Below are positions 1-8,060 of a stretch of DNA of 64,000 nt, piece after piece (the stretch's first letter is position 1; every line of letters begins with the position of its first letter). The stretch comes from an uncultured Saccharospirillaceae bacterium (GTDB lineage Bacteria; Pseudomonadota; Gammaproteobacteria; Pseudomonadales; Oceanobacteraceae). The stretch lies in contig CANNFT010000004.1 in assembly GCA_947503895.1 (NCBI GenBank), positions 248,001 through 312,000 on the forward strand. Direction: 5' to 3'. Both the position numbers and the translations under genes were made by a program. The notes beneath the pieces were generated by a model. It had not been told where the DNA came from. It ran no database searches and was given only the letters and a program-made list of their open reading frames with translations.

Positions 1-1
1 T

Positions 2-274
2 TATGACAGAAGGAATATTTTTTGCTCTAATGAAATTCGGAGTAAAGATACAAAAAAGCTAGAAAAGTTAATTGAAAGGAATAGAGGGGTTAAATATAAA
101 ATTCTGCCTGGTTTTGGTTCCTTTGTTAGTATTTCAGGGTCAAATAGTAATACCATTTGTATTGCTATCTTAATGGCCATTTTTTTAGTTGTCTCATATA
201 ATTTTTCTAGTGGTTATTTTTATTTTTATGGACTGAAGTTGCCTCTGGTTACTGAAATTATTAAATCGCGATAA
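2..274 (+). CDS. 3' end of an unknown membrane-protein gene (truncated by window edge)
   Basis: An open frame with no stop runs from the window edge to a TAA at 272-274, giving the last 90 residues of a protein that starts outside the window. The visible part is Lys/Arg-rich at first (KKLEKLIERNRG), then has one hydrophobic stretch (NTICIAILMAIFLVVSYNF) that could span a membrane, and ends in KSR. Codons are strongly AT-rich compared with the genes downstream, which may indicate transferred DNA. I do not recognise the family. It could also be a chance open frame, because AT-rich DNA of this length would usually contain a stop but not always. Confidence 0.45.
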   Translation, partial: YDRRNIFCSNEIRSKDTKKLEKLIERNRGVKYKILPGFGSFVSISGSNSNTICIAILMAIFLVVSYNFSSGYFYFYGLKLPLVTEIIKSR

Positions 275-792
275 AAATATAATCTTGATGCTATGAGTAG
301 TAAAGTAGATTATGTATATTGACTAAAAAATGTTGGATATTCTAATTGCAGTGGTAGGTGATGTTAAATAAAGTGAAGGGGTATGTTGATAATGGACGCA
401 TTTCCTGAATCACTTCTCTTATTTTTTTACAAGCAATAGAGCTTTACCAGTAGCGCAATAGTTTAAGTTATAGGTTTTGTCTTCGCTCTATCAGTACCTT
501 TGAGGATAGCCGTAATGACCGATGGTTTTGATAGGTTATTCATTTTCTTTATTAAAATTTTCCGCTTTTATGTTTTTAGTATGACGCCCACTTTTTAGTT
601 GTGCATTTAGTGGGGCATTTGAAAAACTTCATTTTTACATTACTAAAATCCAATTTCACCCTGGCATTTTTGCGTCTGCACTTTCCAACTTTTCATGCGC
701 AACCAGTATTGCGTTGTTCAACGGGTAGTCATTCAGGAGCATACTCAAAACTTCGCTCGCTCATTATGTCAAACCATCAAGAATTTAACGCT
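275..792. other. Gene-free AT-rich stretch
   Basis: About 520 bases between the truncated gene at the left edge and the hydroxylase gene. I see no convincing coding frame (the longest, 601-855, has no ribosome binding site and unlikely composition), no tRNA and no clear terminator. It is AT-rich like the truncated gene, so a horizontally acquired segment may end here. Confidence 0.5.
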
Positions 793-1926
793 CTATTTTA
801 TTTCCGGCGTAGTTGGCTCTTCTCGATAAGTAAACGGAAAGGCTTGTTGTTTTAAGAATCCTTCTGGCATGTAATCGCCTTTTACGCCATATTGGCTTGG
901 CCATTCCGCTTGTCCTTTAACGGCTGTACCAAAAAGATAGTCAATAAATGAAAAATGCGCAGCGTAATTTTTATCGATTGCAGCGTCGTCAGATGCATGA
1001 TGCCAGTGATGAAACTGGGGCGTTACGATTAGATATTTTAATGGTCCAAAGTTGATTTTTACATTGGCATGATTAAATACAGCTTGAAAGCCTACTATGA
1101 TGACATATGCATCTATGACTGATTTATCGAACCCGAGCAAGACGATGGGCGTTAATACGATGGATCGAGTGATCAGTAGTTCAATAATATGTTGACGAGA
1201 GCCTGCCAACCAATCCATGTGTTTTACGCTGTGGTGAACGGCATGTAGTCGCCAGAACAAAGGAACTTCGTGATAGATCCGATGCGACGCATACTGAAAT
1301 AAATCAGCAATTAAAATGATTAAAAATAGCTGTATAGGAAAGGCAAGTGAAGTTATAAACTGTTGAACATCATCGTTAAGTGCCCAGCCGAAGGTTCGGT
1401 TGACAAATTGATTGGCGACTAAAAGCGCGAACCCAATGAGTAAGTGGTTTACGAAGAAGTGGTTGAAATCGGTTTGCCACTGAGGACGTAAGATAATTTG
1501 CTTCTTATGGGGAATGATTTTTTCAATAAATACAAAGATAAGCGTCGAGCCCAGCAAGTCTAGAATAAACCAATCTAGCCCTATATACGGTGTGTGATCA
1601 GGGAAATCTTCTACGGGGACTCTGTGGCCTCCAAGTGCAATGGCCGCTGCTACGAATGTCCAAGCGACGGCACCCAGTCGTTTATTTTTATTCCTAACAA
1701 AATTCAGCAGCCCTAAACTTCCAGATACTACCAAGGCATAGAATAGAATGATTCGTAGCGTGTCAACATGGTAGTTTTGACGTAATTCAGGGGTGGTGAG
1801 GTATTCGGGAAAATGGAATGCAAGAACGCCCAGAAAACTGAGCACGGCAAGAAAACAAGCAATATAACCGCTGACGATGCCTTCACCAATGTGCATCGCA
1901 TCTGCTCTAAAAATCTTATTTAACAT
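793..1926 (-). CDS. Fatty acid hydroxylase / sterol desaturase family membrane protein
   Basis: An integral-membrane di-iron oxygenase of the fatty acid hydroxylase superfamily (PF04116), expected to hydroxylate or desaturate a lipid. The sequence shows several hydrophobic segments in the N-terminal half and the three histidine clusters that bind the two irons: HRIYH (HxxxH), HAVHH (HxxHH) and HHWHH (HxxHH), in the usual order and in the C-terminal half. The open frame extends 32 codons further upstream, but I prefer the ATG at 1926 because AAGGA lies six bases before it; this gives 377 residues, beginning MLNKIFRADAMHIGEG. The gene stands alone, followed by AT-rich DNA and preceded by the EamA transporter on the same strand. 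The substrate cannot be told from sequence. Confidence 0.85.
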   Translation of the reverse strand: MLNKIFRADAMHIGEGIVSGYIACFLAVLSFLGVLAFHFPEYLTTPELRQNYHVDTLRIILFYALVVSGSLGLLNFVRNKNKRLGAVAWTFVAAAIALGGHRVPVEDFPDHTPYIGLDWFILDLLGSTLIFVFIEKIIPHKKQIILRPQWQTDFNHFFVNHLLIGFALLVANQFVNRTFGWALNDDVQQFITSLAFPIQLFLIILIADLFQYASHRIYHEVPLFWRLHAVHHSVKHMDWLAGSRQHIIELLITRSIVLTPIVLLGFDKSVIDAYVIIVGFQAVFNHANVKINFGPLKYLIVTPQFHHWHHASDDAAIDKNYAAHFSFIDYLFGTAVKGQAEWPSQYGVKGDYMPEGFLKQQAFPFTYREEPTTPEIK

Positions 1927-2063
1927 CACAGTTCCTTGGTGTGTCTGACTCCTTAGGCGGAAGAATATCAAGAAACCAGCCGGTAAGCACAATAAATTCA
2001 GCACATGTTCTGAATTCACCAAGTTTTATAACCGAACGTTTCTAAATGTGTCTAGTGTATAGC

Positions 2064-3032
2064 CTATTTTTGCTCGCAGGCCACGATTCGTTGTTTTTTG
2101 AATGGGTATTCATTCTTACGAGTGTATTTTAATCTCTGTGATACTGATGCCTGACTCAGGTATCCACTGCCAATGAGTACACCTCCTAATACACCTACCA
2201 TGCTGAAGAGTTGTGTCGGACTGGGGCTTTGGCCCATGTAAATGCTAATAAGCAGGGTAAAAATGGGTGCTAAGTTCAAACACAAGGACGTGAGGCTCGG
2301 GCCGAGCGTTTGAATACCGCGAAACCAGAAGAAGTACGCAATGACCGAGCCGCATATTCCCATGTATATCATGAGAGTGTGATCAAAGTCCGTGGCTTCG
2401 CTGAGTGTTTGTATCGGCTCCTCCCAAATAATGGCGCCTACCCATAAGTAAACAGCGGCTGATACGAGGTTCCAACGAGTTAGCTGCAGCGTGGGTATAT
2501 TGATTGTGAAGCGCAGACTTAGGACGTTATAGCAAGCCCAGCACAAGCAAGCGACTAAAATATAATAGTCGCCAGTTCCGATTTTTATGCCACTCCAGTC
2601 ATTACCCGTTATGACGAAACTGACTCCGAGCAAGCTGATCAGAATACCTACAACTTGGCTACCGTGTAGCGGGGACTTTAATATTATGCTCGAAAGCAAG
2701 CTCGTCAGAAGTGGATTGATCGCCATGATCAGGCTGGCGTTCAGCGCAGAGGTGTATTGCAGGCCCGCGAAAATCGCGAAGTTAAAACCAGCAACCCCCA
2801 TTAAACTCAATAACAAGATTTGGCATTGCGTCAATCTGGATAGTGTGGATTCGGCACGACCTTGTATCATGCGGAGCAGAAGCATAATCATGGCGGCAAT
2901 GCTAAAGCGCTCCGCAGCGATCGAAAGCGGTGACACCGAATCGACGATCGCTTTGACCGCATTCAAATTACTCCCCCAAAAAAATACGCAAATAATGACC
3001 ATTATCCAAGCTTGGAAATCTTTCTTAGCCAT
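2064..3032 (-). CDS. EamA/DMT-superfamily transporter
   Basis: A predicted inner-membrane transporter of the drug/metabolite superfamily with the usual two EamA repeats and about ten hydrophobic helices, ending in a basic cytoplasmic tail rich in Lys and Arg. Typical families are 280-320 residues, matching the 322 residues from the ATG at 3032 (MAKKDFQAW). The open frame continues to a TTG at 3089 but the extra 19 residues do not look like a membrane-protein start and lack a ribosome binding site. Such proteins export amino acids, metabolites or drugs; the substrate is unknown. A LysR regulator is transcribed divergently about 200 bases away, a common arrangement for a regulated exporter, so that regulator probably controls it (inference). 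Confidence 0.85.
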   Translation of the reverse strand: MAKKDFQAWIMVIICVFFWGSNLNAVKAIVDSVSPLSIAAERFSIAAMIMLLLRMIQGRAESTLSRLTQCQILLLSLMGVAGFNFAIFAGLQYTSALNASLIMAINPLLTSLLSSIILKSPLHGSQVVGILISLLGVSFVITGNDWSGIKIGTGDYYILVACLCWACYNVLSLRFTINIPTLQLTRWNLVSAAVYLWVGAIIWEEPIQTLSEATDFDHTLMIYMGICGSVIAYFFWFRGIQTLGPSLTSLCLNLAPIFTLLISIYMGQSPSPTQLFSMVGVLGGVLIGSGYLSQASVSQRLKYTRKNEYPFKKQRIVACEQK

Positions 3033-3242
3033 GACGATTCTCGTGATAAATATCGGAGAAAAGAGGTTATCGATTTTAGAGTTCATCAAACATAAGCAAA
3101 ATTGATATTTAAGATTTCAAAAATGAAATATAGAATCATGTAGAAGGACGTATGCGAAAGGATCGAACACTTGAAACCACCGAAAACCACACCTGAAATC
3201 ACAAGCAATCCAGTTCAACTGGGCAGCGCCGACGCTTTTTCA

Positions 3243-4208
3243 ATGACACATATTGCCACGTCCAACCGGATGCACAATCGAAATACCAAGCGAGTATCTC
3301 AACACTCGTTAGATGATCTAAAAATATTTGTGCAGTTAGCACACTTTCGTAACTTGACAGAAGCGTCCAAGATGATGGGCATGCCGGTGGCAACTTTGAG
3401 TCGCCGACTGAAAGCACTCGAATCTGCTTTAGGTTGTCGACTACTTGACCGTTCCGCCCATCATTTTAAGTTAACGGAGGTCGGCCAACAGTATGTGGAC
3501 GCCTGTGCACCATTGTTAGAAGATTTAACCGCCGTTAGCGACCTGCTTTACAGCGATCAACATCAAGCTCATGGCGTGTTAAATATTGCTGCCCCTGTCA
3601 ATGTATCTCAATCGTGGTTAGGTAAAGCCGTTGGTGAATTTATGAAAATGCACCCTAACATTCGCGTGAATATGTCGCTCTCTAATCGCAATATAAATTT
3701 GGTTGAAGCGCAATTTGATCTTGCCTTTCGTGTAGGACCACAAGCCGATAGCGATTGGATCGCTCGACCGCTACTGCATACCCATTCGGTGTTGTGTGCT
3801 GCTGGATCTTACCATTGGAATGAAGGCCCACTTGAGCATCCTCGTGATTTACATTTACACCGCCACATCGTCTCTGCTCCTGTATATCAATGGACTCTTC
3901 GTAATAAGTTGAGCAATGATCAAGTCATCATCAAGCCTGAGCCTTGGGCCTGTGCTGATGACAACCTTGTTGCACTGAACTGGGTAAAGCAAGGTGTGGG
4001 AATCGGTTTTTTACCGACTCACCTCTTGGTCGATGGAAGTGGACAGGTCAATCATGATATTCAGATTTGCTTACCAGATTGGCAAGGGTTAGACCGTACA
4101 GTTCATCTTGTATATCGTGACCGAGCATTAATGCCAGCTCGGTTACGATTATTCATTGACTTTATTTTAGGCTGGGGTGGATTCAAGCAACCTGACGTTG
4201 ATTTCTGA
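3243..4208 (+). CDS. LysR family transcriptional regulator
   Basis: A LysR-type DNA-binding regulator. The N-terminal winged helix-turn-helix is clear (SLDDLKIFVQLAHFRN, then MGMPVATLSRRLKALE), followed by a periplasmic-binding-protein-like effector domain of about 200 residues with the DLAFRVG motif typical of the family. The open frame begins at a TTG at 3171, but a long disordered leader would result; the ATGs at 3243 (321 residues) and 3270 are better starts, neither with a strong ribosome binding site. The gene is divergent from the EamA transporter, its likely target. Its last 26 bases overlap the end of the convergent AraC-type gene, so the two transcripts would be complementary at their 3' ends. 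Confidence 0.85.
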   Translation: MTHIATSNRMHNRNTKRVSQHSLDDLKIFVQLAHFRNLTEASKMMGMPVATLSRRLKALESALGCRLLDRSAHHFKLTEVGQQYVDACAPLLEDLTAVSDLLYSDQHQAHGVLNIAAPVNVSQSWLGKAVGEFMKMHPNIRVNMSLSNRNINLVEAQFDLAFRVGPQADSDWIARPLLHTHSVLCAAGSYHWNEGPLEHPRDLHLHRHIVSAPVYQWTLRNKLSNDQVIIKPEPWACADDNLVALNWVKQGVGIGFLPTHLLVDGSGQVNHDIQICLPDWQGLDRTVHLVYRDRALMPARLRLFIDFILGWGGFKQPDVDF

Positions 4209-4557
4209 ATGCCGCAGGTGATGTGCCTGTCCATCGTTTAAAGGCGTGTCTAAAATTGCTGACGTCTGTAAATCCTAATTCTTCGGATATTTCCTCTGTT
4301 GCCATTTTAGTCTGTTGCAGAAACTGTGTGGCGAGATGGCAACGGGCACTATTGAGCATTTTTTGATAGCTGGTTCCTGACTCCGCCAACTGCCTCCGCA
4401 ATGAACGGCCACTGATAGAAAAAGCATTAGCAAGCATTTCTAAATCAGGTGGATCACTCGCACAGTTTAGTAATATTAGTTTGATTTCCTTCAAGAGTGC
4501 TTCGCCCTTGGGGGCACGTGATCGGCTGGAAGTGGGGTGTAATAAAATCCGCTGCAT
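4183..4557 (-). CDS. Truncated AraC-type regulator (DNA-binding domain only)
   Basis: A 124-residue protein consisting of little more than the two helix-turn-helix motifs of the AraC family, including TSYQKMLNSARCHLATQFL, the second HTH (EEISEELGFTDVSNFRHAFK) and the RWTGTSP signature. Full-length relatives of this subtype carry an N-terminal domain of about 200 residues (compare the protein at 42180-43199, which shares the FKRWTGK/TSP ending). The ATG at 4557 has a GAGGGA motif upstream, so a short protein may really be made; an in-frame ATG also exists at 4605. I see no remnant of the missing domain in the 400 bases upstream. It may be a 5'-deleted pseudogene or a small stand-alone regulator. 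Its 3' end overlaps the convergent LysR gene. Confidence 0.65.
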   Translation of the reverse strand: MQRILLHPTSSRSRAPKGEALLKEIKLILLNCASDPPDLEMLANAFSISGRSLRRQLAESGTSYQKMLNSARCHLATQFLQQTKMATEEISEELGFTDVSNFRHAFKRWTGTSPAAFRNQRQVA

Positions 4558-4605
4558 GGAGTCGTCCCTCAAAGTTTTACGATTACGCAAAATGCTGTTC
4601 GGCAT

Positions 4606-4991
4606 TTTTTTTCGTATTATGTAAAACAGTTGCTTTCAGCCACTTCGTCATTGTTAACATGCTCAATAAATTGAGGCAATGAAACAAGAGAGTGGCGTTT
4701 ATTATTGTTTGCCTTGCGTATGTTTCAGTAGCGTGGTGCCAATATTTTCACTGTTCTTGTGCACATCCATTTCGGTGCTTGGTGTATGCATCGTTGCAGT
4801 CTATCCACGAAAACGGTGATTGAGACAAGGCGCTAATAAAGGTAGTGGCTTGATTCATGTGTGACGAGGTTTTTCCATGTGCAGAAGAGCGTAGGTGTGT
4901 GCAATTTTTACAATTGGCGGCAAGACCCATGTGCGATAGGGTTACAGAGTTTTTAAATTCACCATGCAAATACTGTAATTTAAGTAATTCG
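4606..4991. other. Gap between two AraC-type genes
   Basis: About 385 bases downstream of the 424-residue AraC gene. A frame on the minus strand (4748-5017) is open and overlaps that gene by 26 bases, encoding a Cys/His-containing product with a CKNC motif, but it resembles nothing I know and I do not call it. No terminator stem with a T-run was found. Confidence 0.4.
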
Positions 4992-6266
4992 TCAGTCTGG
5001 TATTGCTTTCTGAACATGCGTACCTGACAAATACTCAGTTTGCTTATGATAGGCAGTGGAGGAAGTATCCAGCGATGAGTGGCTTACAATGTTATGTGCT
5101 AATGACTGACGTTGCCGGAATTCGGTCGGTGAGCACTTCATAATATCTTTGAAAGCACGGTTAAACGAGCTGAGCGTTCGATAGCCGACGTCTAACGAAA
5201 TATTGAGTACGGGCGTATCGGGTTCTTGTATTAATCGATGACAAGACTCTGAAATACGCAGTTGATTGATATAGCCATTAAAATTTCGATAGCCAAGATG
5301 TTTATTGATCAATTCACGGGTTTTGTACTCTGGCAAATTCATCGCACTGGCCAATTGCGGCAGTGTTAGTTTTTCACGTCGGTAAAAACCGTCTTGCATC
5401 ATGCTTTGTAAACGTGACAAGTGTACCAGTGTGTCCGTTGTGGGTGAGGAGGGTGCGGGGTTGTCGATGGGTTGAGGTGATGCTGTGTCTCCACTAGGAT
5501 CGAAGTCTGCCTGGAAAGGTGCAGTAACCGACGGTGTGACGGGTTGTCTTTGAACGGGCTCGGTTGGCCTCTCAGTCAAGGGGTCAAGGGTAAGAAGACG
5601 TTGTTGAATGCTTACATCACTATGATGCGAGTGGTGCGAAGTCGGTGCGAGAGGTTCACCTAATAATGCACCGGTTCTGCCTTTTACGATAAACGCGGCG
5701 GTAAATAAGCATGCGATCGCTGAAATTAAAGGCACAGACACAATGTGCCCCCAGCCAAAATTCATCGTGGATGTCACGATCAGTGTCGTTAAGCCAAATC
5801 CTCCTAGTACGATGCCACGGAGCTTTCGGCGGCTCTCCACAAGGTCGTCTGACCAATTAACCACGATAACCCATAGCCCATTCAACGTCAGCACATACTC
5901 GCTAATGCTGGGAATACGCCATGCAAGGTAGTAACCCCAAATGCCCATCACTTCACTTGAGAGAGAGCGGTATATCGCTGGCGGGATAAAGCTATATAAA
6001 GCAATGAAGCTCCAGATCGAAAAAAACCGAGGGCGGTGTGAAAAGGTCATTTGGCATAACAACCAAAATAATGCGGGGACTGCCGTCATTACATTTGACA
6101 GCAGAGGGCGCCACTCCTCAGAAACAGCGGGGCGCAGAAACATACAGCTGATGGCAATCAGCGTCACTAAAAAGACTTTGCCGACGGCTAGATGGCGGAA
6201 TTCTCTGAACACCACCAAAAACATAACCGCGGAACAGCCTAGGGCAAATCCAGACAGTAGCAACAC
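4992..6266 (-). CDS. AraC family regulator with a multi-helix membrane N-terminus
   Basis: A membrane-anchored transcription factor of 424 residues. The first 210 residues hold about six hydrophobic helices (for example IWSFIALYSFIPPAIY and VPLISAIACLFTAAFIV); a Ser/Pro/Thr/Gln-rich linker follows to about residue 285; the last 100 residues are an AraC-type DNA-binding domain (LTLPQLASAMNLPEYKTREL ... DVGYRTLSSFNRAFKDIM, then SPTEFRQ). This layout is known for AraC-type proteins that sense signals at the membrane. The start is a GTG at 6266, with AAGGT eight bases upstream and an in-frame stop just before it, so no longer form is possible. Neighbours give no clue to its target. Confidence 0.82.
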   Translation of the reverse strand: MLLLSGFALGCSAVMFLVVFREFRHLAVGKVFLVTLIAISCMFLRPAVSEEWRPLLSNVMTAVPALFWLLCQMTFSHRPRFFSIWSFIALYSFIPPAIYRSLSSEVMGIWGYYLAWRIPSISEYVLTLNGLWVIVVNWSDDLVESRRKLRGIVLGGFGLTTLIVTSTMNFGWGHIVSVPLISAIACLFTAAFIVKGRTGALLGEPLAPTSHHSHHSDVSIQQRLLTLDPLTERPTEPVQRQPVTPSVTAPFQADFDPSGDTASPQPIDNPAPSSPTTDTLVHLSRLQSMMQDGFYRREKLTLPQLASAMNLPEYKTRELINKHLGYRNFNGYINQLRISESCHRLIQEPDTPVLNISLDVGYRTLSSFNRAFKDIMKCSPTEFRQRQSLAHNIVSHSSLDTSSTAYHKQTEYLSGTHVQKAIPD

Positions 6267-6513
6267 AGCCCAATACCTTATTATTATTGTCGATGGGTGT
6301 TTGTGGTGAGTGAAATAGTAATTCAGCGTTAATCATGAGGCAATCATCCCTTTCGGCAAGCGAAGGAACGGGTGTCCTCAAATGATAAGGGGAGGCGCTG
6401 ACAAACAGTCTTAGCAAAATTGTTGGAAGATGGCCTGAGTGGTTCAGAGTGCGTTAATCACCAGCCGTCGATCACACAGCAGGTTCACCAACCTTGCCTG
6501 CGCAATCCGATGG

Positions 6514-6897
6514 TTACGCAGAGGGTGGCGGTAAGCGCCCCGTCTTTCTTAACCGTCGACGGACTTGCCAGCGATATAAATAGGCGGCGATGGGACGAAT
6601 CCAGCGTAATGCTAGGCACGCAGCCAATGGGCGTAATCGCGGTATGGGCCGCATAAGGTAAATGTATGCATCCAATTCACTTAAAATCTCCCCAGTCGGG
6701 GTTTTAATGTGTAGTTCGGTGAGTGCCTTGATGGGGTCTATTCCCCAACTCATTAGCTGAGCATCGTTATCAGTAATGTCGCACCATTCATAAGCGTCAT
6801 TTACCTCGTCTGTCCAACGTTCGAAAGCATGTCGGTCTCTGATGCACCGGTCACATGAGCCATCATAAAATATGACGGTTTTATGCTGCTTAATCAT
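6514..6897 (-). CDS. DCC-family thiol-disulfide oxidoreductase-like protein (DUF393)
   Basis: A 127-residue protein with the family hallmark YDGSCDRC near the N-terminus (DxxCxxC; Cys15 and Cys18 by my count), followed by the conserved aromatic and Pro-rich segments (SELDAYIYLMRPIPRLRPL) and a basic C-terminal region. DUF393/DCC proteins are thioredoxin-fold-like and of poorly known function; disulfide exchange is presumed from the paired cysteines. Length matches the family (110-150). The gene is single; the cytochrome c peroxidase gene starts divergently about 150 bases away, so a redox link is conceivable but unproven. Confidence 0.85.
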   Translation of the reverse strand: MIKQHKTVIFYDGSCDRCIRDRHAFERWTDEVNDAYEWCDITDNDAQLMSWGIDPIKALTELHIKTPTGEILSELDAYIYLMRPIPRLRPLAACLALRWIRPIAAYLYRWQVRRRLRKTGRLPPPSA

Positions 6898-7046
6898 AAA
6901 TAGTTAACCCCCAAGATCGATGGCGACCTTTTCAATAAAAGCACAGCAGACCTATTTTTACGCTGCATCAAAGGGCCTCTCATCTATACTTCTCCTGAAG
7001 TGCCGTACTATTTACTGTGCGGAAAGGCATCAGTGCGGATATTCAC

Positions 7047-8060
7047 ATGACCTATCGCTACTTTATCAGCGTATTTTGTTCATTAGTCTTGATCACCACT
7101 GTACTAGGCGTGTATTTCTACCTGCACATGCCTAAAAATGAAGCAAAATCATCCTATAAGCACACACAATATCAGGGTATTACTTTAAACGGACCTATTC
7201 AGCCTATCCCTAATATAGCGTCAATTGATAAAGATTGGGTGCAACTCGGGAAGGCTTTATTTAATTCAAAATTGCTGTCTCGTGACAATTCTATCTCTTG
7301 TGCTTCATGCCACAGTTTAGGGTTAGGTGGGGACGATGGATTTCCGGTTTCAGTCGGTTTTCGTGGACAGTTAGGTACGCGAAACTCGCCCACGGTGTTA
7401 AATGCTGTTTTTAACTTTCGTCAATTTTGGGATGGCCGAAGTGCAGACTTAGCGGACCAAGTCGTTGGCCCCATTCATAACCCAGTTGAGATGAGCAGTA
7501 ACTGGCCGGAAATTATCAGCAAGCTTTCCCAAATACCTGAATTTGTCAGTGCATTTCGTTCCGTTGGCGAAGCGAGCATCACCAGTGAAGCCATAATTCG
7601 AGCCATCGTAACATTCGAAGAATCATTAATTACGCCTAATTCCCCCATTGATCGCTACTTACTGGGCGAGGTCAATGCACTCACAGAACAACAAAAAAGA
7701 GGATTTGATAAATTTATCGGGTTTGGGTGCGTTTCGTGTCATCAAGGCCGAAATATAGGCGGTAATTTATATCAACGTATCGGACGCGTTGATAAAGTGC
7801 CGGCTATTTTATTAGAGGATAAAGGGCGGTACGGCGTGACGCAAAATAGTTTTGATAAACACGTCTTCAAAGTCCCGACGCTTCGTAATGTTGCTGAAAC
7901 GGCACCCTATTTTCACAATGGCGCAGTGAGTACGCTAGAGGAAGCGGTTGAAATAATGGCAATAGGGCAGCTGGGTTTAGCGTTAAGTGAAAATGATGTT
8001 AAAGATATAGTGGCTTTACTTCATGCATTTACTGGTGAATTGTCAGAGCATGCTTTATGA
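7047..8060 (+). CDS. Di-heme cytochrome c peroxidase (CCP/MauG family)
   Basis: A periplasmic di-heme c-type cytochrome that reduces hydrogen peroxide with electrons from small cytochromes or cupredoxins. From the ATG at 7047 the 337 residues comprise one N-terminal hydrophobic anchor ([17 protein letters not shown]), then two heme c sites: CASCH (about residues 85-89) and CVSCH (about 228-232), with the family motifs [15 protein letters not shown] and [15 protein letters not shown]. The frame is open back to a GTG at 7017, an alternative start. Anchoring instead of a cleaved signal is seen here directly. The stop overlaps the ATG of the following histidine kinase (ATGA), so the two are co-translated; the kinase may sense the same peroxide or redox signal. 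Confidence 0.9.
   Translation: MTYRYFISVFCSLVLITTVLGVYFYLHMPKNEAKSSYKHTQYQGITLNGPIQPIPNIASIDKDWVQLGKALFNSKLLSRDNSISCASCHSLGLGGDDGFPVSVGFRGQLGTRNSPTVLNAVFNFRQFWDGRSADLADQVVGPIHNPVEMSSNWPEIISKLSQIPEFVSAFRSVGEASITSEAIIRAIVTFEESLITPNSPIDRYLLGEVNALTEQQKRGFDKFIGFGCVSCHQGRNIGGNLYQRIGRVDKVPAILLEDKGRYGVTQNSFDKHVFKVPTLRNVAETAPYFHNGAVSTLEEAVEIMAIGQLGLALSENDVKDIVALLHAFTGELSEHAL

Noticed and set aside
601..855. Open frame of 84 codons on the plus strand
   Set aside because: No ribosome binding site, overlaps the hydroxylase gene's 3' end on the other strand, unlikely residue composition.
2587..3105. 172-codon open frame antisense to the EamA gene
   Set aside because: Shadow of the opposite-strand gene; no recognisable domain and no ribosome binding site.
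4748..5017. 89-codon frame on the minus strand after the membrane AraC gene
   Set aside because: Overlaps the AraC gene by 26 bases and has CxxC/His residues, but no family and poor composition; not enough to call a gene.
6420..6520. GCCTGAGTGGTTCAGAG resembling the start of a tRNA-Ser
   Set aside because: No matching 3' half, T-loop or CCA; the stem does not close.
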